A stretch of DNA of 64,000 nt from Cynocephalus volans (Eukaryota; Chordata; Mammalia; Dermoptera; Cynocephalidae), in contig NC_084475.1 of assembly GCF_027409185.1 (NCBI RefSeq), forward strand, positions 15,334,130-15,398,129, read 5' to 3'. The notes beneath the pieces are model-generated. The model did not search any database. It was not told where the DNA came from and saw nothing but the letters and a program-made list of their open reading frames with translations. The position numbers and the translations under genes are program-made. Below are positions 25,380 to 36,300 of the stretch, piece after piece. The stretch's first letter is position 1. Every line of letters starts with the position of its first letter.

Positions 25380-25950
25380 AGTGTAGAGAGAAAAGTGTGT
25401 TCTGTCTTCTACCCCAGTTCCCTAGCCACCCCGTTCCCCTCACCAAGGGTAAAGACTGCAACCACTGTGTGTGCGTGTGCATGTGCATGTGTCCTTTGGA
25501 GAAATTCTGTGCATCTAAAGTATGTGTGTGTATTTTTTCTCTTCCTCACACAAAATAGCACATTGCAGATACTGTTTTGCAGCTTGCCTATTTTCTATTT
25601 TCACTTAGCATATTTTCACTTAGCGTGGAGTGGAAAACCATTCCATATCACTACCTACAGATTTTTGTTTTTAATGACTTCATAGTATTCCAGGATACCA
25701 ACTTATTTTGATTGTTTACTTGTTTCCCTCTTGATAGACATTTAAGTTGCTTTCAGGTTTCTTGCAACTATATACAATTCTGAGATGAATGTGCTTGTAT
25801 GTGTGTGGTTTGATATATGCTGGTGAATACCTGTAGGATAAATTTCTATAAATAAAACAGCTGGATTAGAGGTCTGTGTGTTTAAAAATTTTTGATGGAT
25901 ATTACCAAAGAGGTTGTAAAAGTTCTGCTCTCATTTAAATGTGTAAATAA
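25380..25950. mobile_element. Old LINE-1-like fragment
   Basis: Contains TTTTCACTTAGCATATTTTC, CATTCCATATCA, TAGTATTCCAGG and GACATTTAAGTTGCTTTCAGG, a widespread old mammalian repeat text. Subfamily not determined. Confidence 0.45.
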
Positions 25951-26639
25951 AGGCCTACCCACCCCACCCCATCCAACATTGGGTATTGCCAATTTTTTAT
26001 CTTTACATATCTCATTGGCAGACATGACATACTGATCAGGCATGACCTGGACCTCCTAGATAGAGGTGATTGTTGTAGGTGTGGGGGATGAAGGAAAGAG
26101 AGGAGGGAAAGTAGCAATAAACAGACCACAAAACAGAGAGCCACTAAATGTGTGATTCTGTGTATGCTGAGAACCAACAGGGTACCTGCCCTCGGGGTGG
26201 GCAGCATTCCTGTCCACACACCTGGACCAGTGCTGCTGGCTGCCCCAGATCACAGCCCCTCCCCAGCCACCTCTCCTCCCCATACATTGACAAATACCAA
26301 GTTTTATTCTAAAGGGAAGTAGCACCTTTGACAGCATAAAGATTAAAAGAGAAGAAAAGAATACAAGCAAAAGGCAAATAAAGAGCATGTATCATGAGAT
26401 GAAATACTCAAAGAAACATTTTTAAAAGTTCACATAAATGGTTCCACTTGGTCTCAAGGGAATTATAGAAAATGTGATTTATATAAAAAATAAGTGAAAA
26501 GAGCACAACACAATATATGGAAACAAAAAGGGAAAAGGCCAATCTTGGGAAAGAAACAGAGTAGAAAAGAAAGAGACATTGCTGGTGCGAGAAATACCCT
26601 CACACATCCAATACCAAAAGATGGACATGGAGACACGAG

Positions 26640-27180
26640 GTACAGCAAAGTGAGACTTTAATAATGGTCTTACAAGATCGTATGTCTAAGCAGGCATGTG
26701 AAAAAGGGCAGTAGCAAGCAATTTATTTCCTAGTATGCAAGTCTCTCCCTCTCTTCATTGGCTGAGTACTACGGGACTCACAATCTTCCTGGACGATGCC
26801 TAAGATTTATTATCCCAATTTATTTCCCCCTTGTAAGGAATTTCTTTGTCTGAGGGCTCAGGACAATCCCGTGAAAAAGGCGTGCTAAAGCCCTGTGAAA
26901 GGAGAAACACCAGGAAATAAAGAAAACAAAAGAGGCTAGTAACTAATTACCATCTCAAGGAGAGCTCTATCTGTTCAGTGACCCTCTGGGAATGGGCTGA
27001 ACCAGTCAGACAACTTTTGGGCTGGGCCTGTTAAATACCTCTCTGAATCAGTTAAAACACCCTCAGATAAGTCATTTCTGAAAATGAATCAGTTAGATTA
27101 TTTTTCTTACAGCTGGGAAGAAAGGAACAAGGGAAAAGCAGCACAAAACCCCACATGACCTAACATGCGCCAATGTGGCA
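26640..27180 (-). mobile_element. LTR-like sequence, family not recognised
   Basis: The reverse complement begins near CATGTGGGGTTTTGTGC and ends in an AATAAAT and AAAGTCTCA-like region. Overall it resembles a solo ERV LTR. No target duplication seen. Confidence 0.3.
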
Positions 27181-28230
27181 ACTCAAGGAAACTGAGTAAA
27201 GTGAAATGTAAATGGACAAGATATAAACATGTTCGGAGAGGAAGGAATGGGTACAGGAGACAGAGAAAGGAGATTCCCCATGTGCGTGCAGGCTGTTCCC
27301 TAAGAGAACAAATAGGTCAAAAGTAAAAATAATTAAATTAAATTAAAAACTATCTTGAAATAAAGAGAACAAAGGCTACACAATGTCCCGGGGGGGCGAG
27401 AAGAGGATACTAATTATCTACACCTAGAATATTCTGAAGTGAGAGAACTTTGAGGATAAAGATAGAATTATACAGGCCACCAATCAGAAAGAGCAAGTTG
27501 TGCCTATGAAGGAAACAGGCTGGCCTCAGACTTCTGCACAGCAACATCCGTCCCAGAAGACAGTGAAGGAAAATCTGTGTGTTCTGAGCAAAACACAGGG
27601 TACTCCATGAATTTTACACTCAGGGTACCTGTTTTTCAAGTACTGCAGCAATAGACAATCTCATGCATGCAAGAACTTATGAAAGACAGCACTCAAGAGC
27701 CCTTTAAAAATAGAAAAACTTCATCATGATGAAATTTTGCCAACAAAGGGATAAGTCAAATAATGAAAAAAGAGGAGCTGTGGTGAGAATGAACACATTT
27801 AAAAGTAGGGGGATAAAAAGACTAAATAACTGTGGGAAATGTTTACAGAAGAGAATATAAATATCATAAGTATAAAAAATACTATACTAACAAAATCAGT
27901 ACTGGGAAGAGGAAGGTGGGAAAAAAGTAAGGTGTAAAATCCTCATCTTTCCCAGCATAGAATCAGTAGACAGTTTAAATGTGCTGTTAAAAATAAGATG
28001 CTAATGTGGGAACTCAGAGCTCAAGCAAAGTAGGGAGCATGTTGTACAAGGTGGGGAGGGGGTGTCACACTAGGTGGACTCCTCCACGGAGGGTCAGCCC
28101 AGAGTGGGTGGCAGAACCTGAGAAGGAGGAGACTGGGGGGGTCTGAATAATAAGTATATTTTTGCCAATTTCTAGCTGCCTGATCTTCTGACCTTGAACC
28201 TGTAGATTTCTTTCATGGCACTTAATCAGG
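27180..28230. other. A-rich stretch, no gene seen
   Basis: Repeat-like composition (many AAATAAA, GAAAGAGA) but no recognised family. Confidence 0.3.
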
Positions 28231-28746
28231 TCCTTTTTTTGCTACCTATACAGTACTTGAACAGTGCCTGGTACTTAGGAGACACTTAATGAATGTTTCT
28301 GAATGAATGAGGGGGTGAGTGAATGAAGACCTAACGTGGATGCAGGGACTGGCCTGAGAGGGGGCAACTGGGTGATCCAGGCTCATGTTCCCAGAAGGAA
28401 CAGCAGCCTCCATCCTAACTCTCCAGATGGTCCTACTGGGCAGGGGACCTGGTCATCAGATACCAAGGCAGAATGCCACCCTCAGGACCCAGGCAGGTGG
28501 CACAGAGGCCCCTGCTCTGGCCATATTGGGTGTGGCCCCAATCACTGGAGTTTGGGGACAAAGACCATTCATCACCCCAAGCTGGGGGGCAGCAGGAAGT
28601 GGGTGGCCATGATGATCTGGAGAAGCCAAAGGCAAGGAAAACAAGCCTGGAAGTGACAGGGGAAAAGCTCTAGAGGAGGAAATTCTGTGGAGGAAGTACC
28701 AACTCTGCCCTCATCTTTTAGCCATGCATGACAGACATCCAGTGGT

Positions 28747-29058
28747 GGTGAATATTATGTGTCACTTGGTGAGGCCATGGTACCCACATATTTGATCAGA
28801 CACCAGTCTGGATGTTGCTGTGAGTCTAAATCAGTAGACTTTGAGGAAAGCAGACCACCCTCCACAGTGGCAGTGGGTCTCATCCAGCTAAAGGCCTTAG
28901 GAGAAAACGGGCCAAGGTCCCCCGACAAAGAGGGGATTCTGCCTCCAGGCTGTCTTCAGACTTGAACTGCAGCATCAGCTCTTCCCTGGGTTTCCAGCCT
29001 GCCCTGCAGATTTTGGACTTGCCGGCCTCCATAACCATGTGAGCCAATTTTTTAAAAT

Positions 29059-29132
<74 letters not shown>

Positions 29133-29230
29133 TCTATCTCTCTCTTTCTGTCTCTTTCTCTTTATCTCCATCTCTCTCCATATAAATGATCATCCTATTG
29201 GTTCTATTTCTCTGGAAAACTGACTAATAC
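28747..29230 (+). mobile_element. LTR-like interspersed repeat with TC microsatellite
   Basis: Same family as 11095-11620 (GTGTCACTTGG, CCTCCATAACCATGTGAGCC, TTGGTTCTATTTCTCTGG, CTGACTAATAC). It contains an expanded (TC)n tract at the place where the other copy has (CA)n. Confidence 0.55.
29062..29130. repeat. (TC)n microsatellite
   Basis: About 34 uninterrupted TC units, then degenerate TC-rich sequence to about 29180. It creates a false Arg-Glu repeat frame on the minus strand. Confidence 0.95.
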
Positions 29231-29239
29231 TTCAAGGAA

Positions 29240-30150
29240 AGAAAATTGCAACCTTTTGTATCCCAGCTGAGGAGGCCTCCTCTCACTGTGTCCTATGCTG
29301 TCCTTCCTGAATAGGGCTGAATCTGCCTCTCCTGTCCCTGACTGGCTGCCCCTTCATTCGAGTGGCCTCCTTTTTGGTTCTGGGACTTCCCAGAAGTAAC
29401 AGTCCAGGTGGAGGAACTTAAGAAGAAAACAGTTGTCCTTGTCTCTGTATAAAGTAGCTCACCAGCGTCCTACACACTTCCTCAACAATTAACCACCAGG
29501 AGAAGCTCACATCCATACAGGAGGAATCACGGTCTAGGGCTCTTTAACAGGATAAGGTGACATCTCCCAGCCTTGCTCCTCTCTCCAGCCACCCCTAGCT
29601 CACGGTTGCTAGATCTGTTCTAGCTCCCTGTCTGATTTGCGGATTATCCCACAGTCCCCAGAGTGCACGGATTATCTCACAAAATGAGAGGGGCAAACCA
29701 GCCGCAGTACTCTCAAGAGGTAAGAAGACGGAGATATTAGCAGGAAGGATGACGGTGACAATAGAGAGGATGTGACGTCAGCCTCATCTTCGGAGTGTCC
29801 ATCCAGGAAGCGAGGAATGGAGCTGGCTCCAGGCTTCCCTTCCCCACAAGTGGCAAAAATGCAGCCAGGATGGAACCCCAACGACCTCTGCTCACTTGTG
29901 GACCCGAGTCTTCATTCCCAGTTGGCCCATTGCCAGAGTTTGGTTCAGTTTTTCTATTTTTACAGGATCTAGAATTTTGAAACCTATTACTGGCTGGAAC
30001 CCTGAACCTCATGGAATGCCAAAGGGAGTCCATTAACGTTGCAGGTGGCTCACAAGCTTGAGGTTACGTGTGTCCACCATGGAGCCGGGGCCCAGGGCAA
30101 ATGCACGTCTTTCTGGCATTTTCTAACAGGAGGCCTTAGAAGGAAGAAAG
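29240..30150. other. 3' flank of the minus-strand CD300 gene; no gene seen
   Basis: Downstream of the stop at 30213 on the minus strand, so it may include 3' UTR. No clear AATAAA (TTTATT) close to the stop was assigned. Confidence 0.4.
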
Positions 30151-30212
30151 GCCCTGTCAGTGGGCATAGGCACTACTGATTCCGACTGACTCTGGCTCCC
30201 CCCAGAGCGTCT

Positions 30213-30312
30213 CTAAGACCTGTTCACCCAAAGGACAGCACCTACCATGCCCAGGAGCAGGGGCACCTCCAGGAAGACCAGGAGCAGGAAGTGGACGCTG
30301 CTGAGTAGGGAC
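30213..30312 (-). CDS. CD300 gene (minus), exon 4: transmembrane segment and stop
   Basis: Acceptor CCCACAG lies just above 30312. The exon completes the split Arg codon and then encodes a membrane helix with Glu178 in an [11 protein letters not shown] context. It ends ...LWVNRS and TAG. The copies at 7267 and 21678 read CGG or CAG where this exon has TAG, so the short tail looks like a stop gained by one base change. Confidence 0.85.
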
Positions 30313-33300
30313 CTGTGGGGACACAGTGACAGGAAATGAGCTGCCTCCTGGGGCAGAGGTCTCAGTCTTCCCAGTTCTCACTGTGCCCAGATCCTGGCTT
30401 TCAATAACTATGTGAGGGCAAGCCTGGGACCCCAGCCAGGACAGCCCTCTTGGAGGGACACAGTCATGCTGCTCCCAGGCTAGGCCTTAAGTGCCCCCAA
30501 TAAGCTTAGCCTGAAATTTAAGGCCCCTTCCTGTTGACTACCATCCAGCCTTTTTGGCTGGCCTCCCGTAACTCCCCTTCAGCACCTGTCCCTGCGGTTC
30601 CTTAAGTCCCCTTGTTATTCCCTATGGGTCTGTAAGGCCCTGAACCTTATTGACCCACAGCCCCCTACTCCCTCGCCATCCTTCACCCACTTCCCAGGGT
30701 CTGCAACCTCCCTCCTTGGGCCATCCTTGTTTTTTTCCTCAGCCCACCTTGAGGACACTCTCAGCTCATGGATGAATTTGAGAAACCAAAAGTACAGTCA
30801 ATTCCAGAATGCTGGATGAGTCATAGATGGAAAGTATTCCAGGAAGGTAGAGGAGAGATCAAAATGCCCTTGCACGTCCTTGAGACACGGCCCTTTCCCA
30901 AGGTTTGCTCTCTCTGGGGCTCTTCCATATGTCTGGAATCTCTTGCCCTCTGATGTCCCAACAGCTAAAATCCCACCAACTTGCACAAAAGCACTGAGGA
31001 GAAGAGAGGAGTCCTAAAGCAAGCCTGAAAAGCTGGAGCTCTTCAGACACATTTGCATAACTCAAGATTGGGTGAACGAAAGGAACAGAGTTGTACTAGA
31101 GAGGGAACTAGCAAGCCCTAAAGGGAAATTCCCAGAGGAAGGAGCTAGAGAGATGGACCTCTGCCCCAGGTTCCAGCAGGAGCAGGAGGTCAGTGGTTTG
31201 GGCTCTGGCTTGACCTGTGGGCTTGAACACAGCAGGCCGTGAGGGCATTAAACCAGGCAAGCTAGCAGGTTCTGACCTTGTGGGAATTCCTCTGGACACT
31301 TCCTAGGGTGGGGAGCATCAGACTGGCACTCCATACCCCTCTGCCAAGTGGGGAGGGTGAGGAAGCTCAGCTCCCAGCTTCCTGAGCTCCCTTTCAGCAT
31401 TTTCCACTCCCGCCTCCAGTACTTGGGGGGATTTGCTCTTTGGCAGCAACCAGGAGCAGACAGGAGAGGAGACTTTCCTTCTAACCCATTAGAGGCCAAA
31501 CCTTGATACTCTCTCTTGCCTCCTGGTAGGTGGGAGCATGTAAGAGAGAGACCAGTCTCTTCTCCTGACACCCAGCTGAAGATCTTGCCTTCATGTAGCT
31601 GAAGCTTAGATGGAAAATCATATTGTACTCAAAGATAAACCGAGGCTGGAGAAGCCCACCTCTGACTGCAGTGACTCTACTGATACAAGGTTACGTCAGA
31701 AGTCAATACTGGGGTCCCAGCCTGAAGCTAGGGTTATTAGATTTAGCCAATAAAAATACAGGATGCTCAATTAAATTTGAAGTTCAGATAAACGACCTAT
31801 ACTTTGCTAGTATAAGTATACCCCATGAACTATTTGGGATATACTATGCTAACAAAATATTATTTCTTGTTTGTCTGAAATTCCAGTTTAACTGGGCACC
31901 CTGTGTTTTATCGGGCAACCCTCCTAGAGGGGAAGGCATGGGGCCAGGCTGCAGGAAAGCTGCGGGACCCAGCTCCGCTTACCTGGTGAGGGGACTGGTG
32001 TGAGTCACTGGTTGGCTGCTGGTGGTCTTCGCAGTGGTTGAAGGTACAAAAGCCAAACTTGTTGTTGCTACAGCTGGACTTGCTGTAGCTGAACATACAG
32101 AGCAGAACATAGTTCACTCCTGCCTTAAACAGTTCAGGTCTGGGGGTGGCTCAAAGGCTCCCCCCTTAGGAATTAAGGAGTGTTCCCTTTGGCAACCAAG
32201 ACTTTCTGGTTATCTTCCAAACCATTACATGAATTCTTTTATAAAGAAAAACTATTTAATCACTATGTAAGCCATCCTCAAAGGGAACATTAACTCTTAT
32301 GTCTTATTTTATCAGGTATGGAGAGAAGCATGAATCCCAGAAGCCCAAGTCCAGAGTATCTCAGAGTCCTGTCTAACATGAGCTTGGGTAAGAAACTCCA
32401 GGAGATCCTCCTCCCTGGCTCCCTCACTCTCTGCACTCATGTCTGGCTATGGGTGAGAGGTGAAGGACTCTGAACCCATTATTGTAAAAGTTGCACTAGC
32501 AAAGGAGAGGAACACAGTCCACCCTTCTCCAGGGGCCTTGCCCTCTCCTCCTCTGACTGCCTCTGAGCCCTACTGGGGACTCTAGACTCAGCCTCACCTG
32601 CCTTAGAAGCTTTGGTTGGTCCCTGGAAGGAAGCATCTAGGCAGAGACCAGGCAGATCTTGAGTCCTCTGGGTCTGTCCTCAGAGCCCCCCATCCTATCT
32701 CCAAAATACAGGCAAACTCTGGGGTGCTGGGGTCAGGGCTTCAACATATAAGGGTGCCAAACTGGGTCTTAAAGGCCCCTGAGACTCAGTTGGAGGCTCC
32801 ACTGTAGTGTGACTGTCAGGCTTGTATGGTTCCAAGGAGGGGGGAGCTGGTGACTCTGGTAGGAGACGCTGTCTTCTTCAAGCCCTGCCACCCAAGCCCA
32901 CATGAGAACACAGCTCAGAGGTTCCGGGTGTGGCTGGAGCCCTGAGGACTGTGGGGCTCCCCCTGTGCCACAAGTGCCCTGTGAGCCGGTGCTGCCTGTC
33001 TGGGAGCAGCAGAAGCAGAGCCCAGCAGATAAACTCATGTAAACCAAGGCACTGGGTCTCTGAGCTGGCCCTCCCAGGATGTTTGCATTCTAGAAGGACT
33101 TAGCAAGAGAACATTCTTAAGCCCAAATTCACAAGTGGCTCAAGGTGGGATTTCAGGCACCAGGAATGCAGCCGTTTGACTGTGAAGGCCTTTCTAGACC
33201 TCAGGAATTAGACAACAGCACCCAGACTATGCTGGGTCTTTTCTCCCCAAGTTGGGTATGGAGTGGGGGTGGGAACAGTGCCTGGGAAGTCCCAGCCCAG

Positions 33301-36300
33301 AACTCCACAAAGAGCAGGGCACACCTGGCCACCAGTGATCCCAGGAAAGCACTGGCAGGGACTGGGGCCTCTGGGTATCATGGGAGGGGGTCCCTTTGGT
33401 TCCTGGACTAAAACTGGAGACCATCGCCTTGTCCTTTACGGATAATAGACTCAGGTACTGCTGAGCTGTGCAGAGAAAAAACTGTGCTTGGAAAGGTTTA
33501 ATCCCATGGTAGAGGAGGCCTTGGGAGCCATGGGGGCGTTTAGGAGAAGCCCTGCCCCTCCAATCCTAAGGGGTCCTTCGGGGTTCTATGAGACCTCAGG
33601 ACTCCACCACCCTCTGTGACAGGTCACTCTGAGTTACAATTAAGTCACTTGAGTGTGACCTCAGGACCCAGGACAGAGCAGGCCCTGAGGGACACATCCA
33701 CACCTACACACAATTACCTGGGTCAATGGTCACTTTAACTGTGACCCCAAGGTCAGTTCCAGTTCTCTCAATTCCACACCAGTAAGTGTCAGCGTCATCT
33801 CTCCTCAGATCCTCCATGGTCACAGTGAACATGTGGTTTTTCTGATCATCCCTGATGGACACACGGTCCATCTTCACCGTCTGCTCTGACCCAGTGGTTT
33901 TAACAAGGATCTTGCAGCTGCTCCAAGTAGCTCCTCGACACCACCACTTCTTGTGGGTCTCCCATTGCTGGTCATAGCGACACTGCACAGTCAGTGAACC
34001 CCGCTCCACGCCACTCACTGCTTCTGGACTAGTGATCGCATCCTTGGCAGCAGAGATGACTGGAAAACACAAATCCATGCACCTGTCACCTCCCACCCCG
34101 AGGACAGGGCCACAGCCTCCTGCACTGGGAATAGCTCTCAAATCCAAGTGCTTCCTAACAACCACTGAACAGAGTGGCCTCTGCTCACTCCTCACCCCAC
34201 GGACTACCCCTCATTGAAAACTCTCTCCATTCTCTTGCCCCAGTCTCCTCATTCAAGGGCGGCTGCCCCCACCCTTCTGCCCATTCAGAGGCCTGGTTCC
34301 CAGCACTGCTTGGGTAGAGGCTCTCACCTGCCATGCCTGGACAGGCCAAGCTGATGAGCCAGCCAAGCAAGCCTGTGTCTCTGCAGCACCATCAATGTGC
34401 AGCACCTTCAACATGCACACAACCCCACATGACACTGGGAACCCAGAGACCCCACACTGGGTCTGGCCTACAGGCAGGGGGTGGTTCAAAGGGACTCCCC
34501 ACATCCTGGGCTCTCCCCTTCTTGGGCCACTCCTGTCCTGGGTTGGGATGGGTTGTGCCCCCCCCTCCCTCTCCCTCAAACTGGGCCAGAGCCAAGGAAG
34601 GCCAGGGGCGGGGGGCGCAGAAGCACTTGCCATGCCAGAAATCCCACCACCACCTGGGGAGGGGCAGAGATCATCCCAAACGGCACAAAATCCCCAAGTT
34701 CTTTCAGTGGCAGCCTAGCTCAGGGGTTATCGCATGGGCTCTGGAGTCCAGGACTCCTGGGTGTGAGTCCCATCCCTACCATTTTCTAGCTTGGGAGAGG
34801 TTTTATTGAATTTGCTCAATCCTCCCGACAACCTTTGAGTTGGAAATTAGTGTCATCACCATTTTATTGGTGAGGGACCAAGGCTCAGAGAGGTTAAGTA
34901 ACTCTCCCATGCTGTTTTCCATAGTGGCTGCACTAATTTATAGTCCCACCAACAGTGTAGGAGGGTTCCCTTCTCCACTTCCTCGCCAGCATTTGTTATT
35001 CTCTGTCTTTTTGATAACGGCCCGTCTAAATGGTGTGAGATGACATCTCAGTGTGGTTTTGATTTGCATTTCCCTGATGCTTAGTGACATTGAGCATTTT
35101 TTCATGTGTCTGTTGGCCATTTGTACATCTTCCTTTTAGAAATGCCCATTCAGCTCCTTCGCTCATTTTTTAATTGGGTTACTTGCTTTTTTACTGTTAT
35201 ACTCTTTGAGTTCCTTATATATTCTGGTTATCAATCCCTTGTCAGATGCATAGTTTGCAAATATTTTCTCCCATGCTGTAGGTCGTCTTTTTTGCTCCGT
35301 TAGCTGTTCCTTTTGCTGTGCAGAAGCTTTTTAGTTTGATATAATCCCATGTGCTTATTTTTTTCTTTGTTGCCTGTGCTTTGGGGGTTTTGTTCATAAA
35401 GTCATATTTTGTTATTTTTTCATACTTCTAGTATCTATAAATCGATGTCTGGTCATCTGGTAGAGCAATTGCTTCTTCTGTTACTCTGGATTGGGCTTGG
35501 AGGAGAGAGGCTTCCTCTTCCTTTTCTGGTCTCTGCTGGTGACTCTCCTTGTGTCAATGCAGCTGAGTGTCTGGTGGGCTGCCTGCATGGTGGCTGTGGC
35601 TACTACTGTGGCAGTGAGCCACTTTTGCTGCAACTGTGTATGGCTGTGGTGGACCACCCACGCAGGAATGGTGTTTTTGGCATGCTCCTGCCTGCTGCCA
35701 GGCAGTGAAGGCTTCCCTCAACTCCTGCCTAGGACCCTGGTTGTGTTTCTGACTGCTTGATGTGACATTTTTTAATACTTCCGAATATTCAAAACAGCGC
35801 CCTCCCACTGAGTATATTGTGCTATCCCAGCTAAGGCATTAATTCCAAACCCAGGCATTCTGTGCATACACTCAGGCAACTTTTCCCACTGTCGGGTGAT
35901 TCAATTAGAAGAGGTGCACAACCCACCCTTGGCCCTTGCTGAGGTCATCAATGGCACTACTTCAGCAGCCTCAACTTCTTGGCCAGAAGTCATGTTGGAT
36001 AACCACAGAGGACAGCCAGGGAGGAGTGTGTGTGATTGCCAATAGCTCATGCTATACAGTAGCACAGACCATCATGAGACATAGAGGGACAAGGCCTCCT
36101 GGCTCTCTAAAGGAGGCCCAGATGGGCTAAGGGACAGCTTTTCCCAGCATGGCAGTGGCTGGGGCTCCTGGCTACATTCACTGCTCCACACAGGCCTGAT
36201 CATCCCACTTAGAATAATTTTGCTTGTGATCATGATCCACTGTGGCCTCAGGCTTATTACCTGTTTGTTGTCAGAGCCCCTCAAAGTCTGACCCTTTCAG

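Noticed and set aside
25074-25685. 203-codon plus-strand frame
   Set aside because: It runs from an L1 3' end into a TG-rich tract and old L1 text; open by chance.
28880-29131. Minus-strand frame with a long Arg-Glu repeat
   Set aside because: It is only the translation of the (TC)n microsatellite; all frames across it are open.
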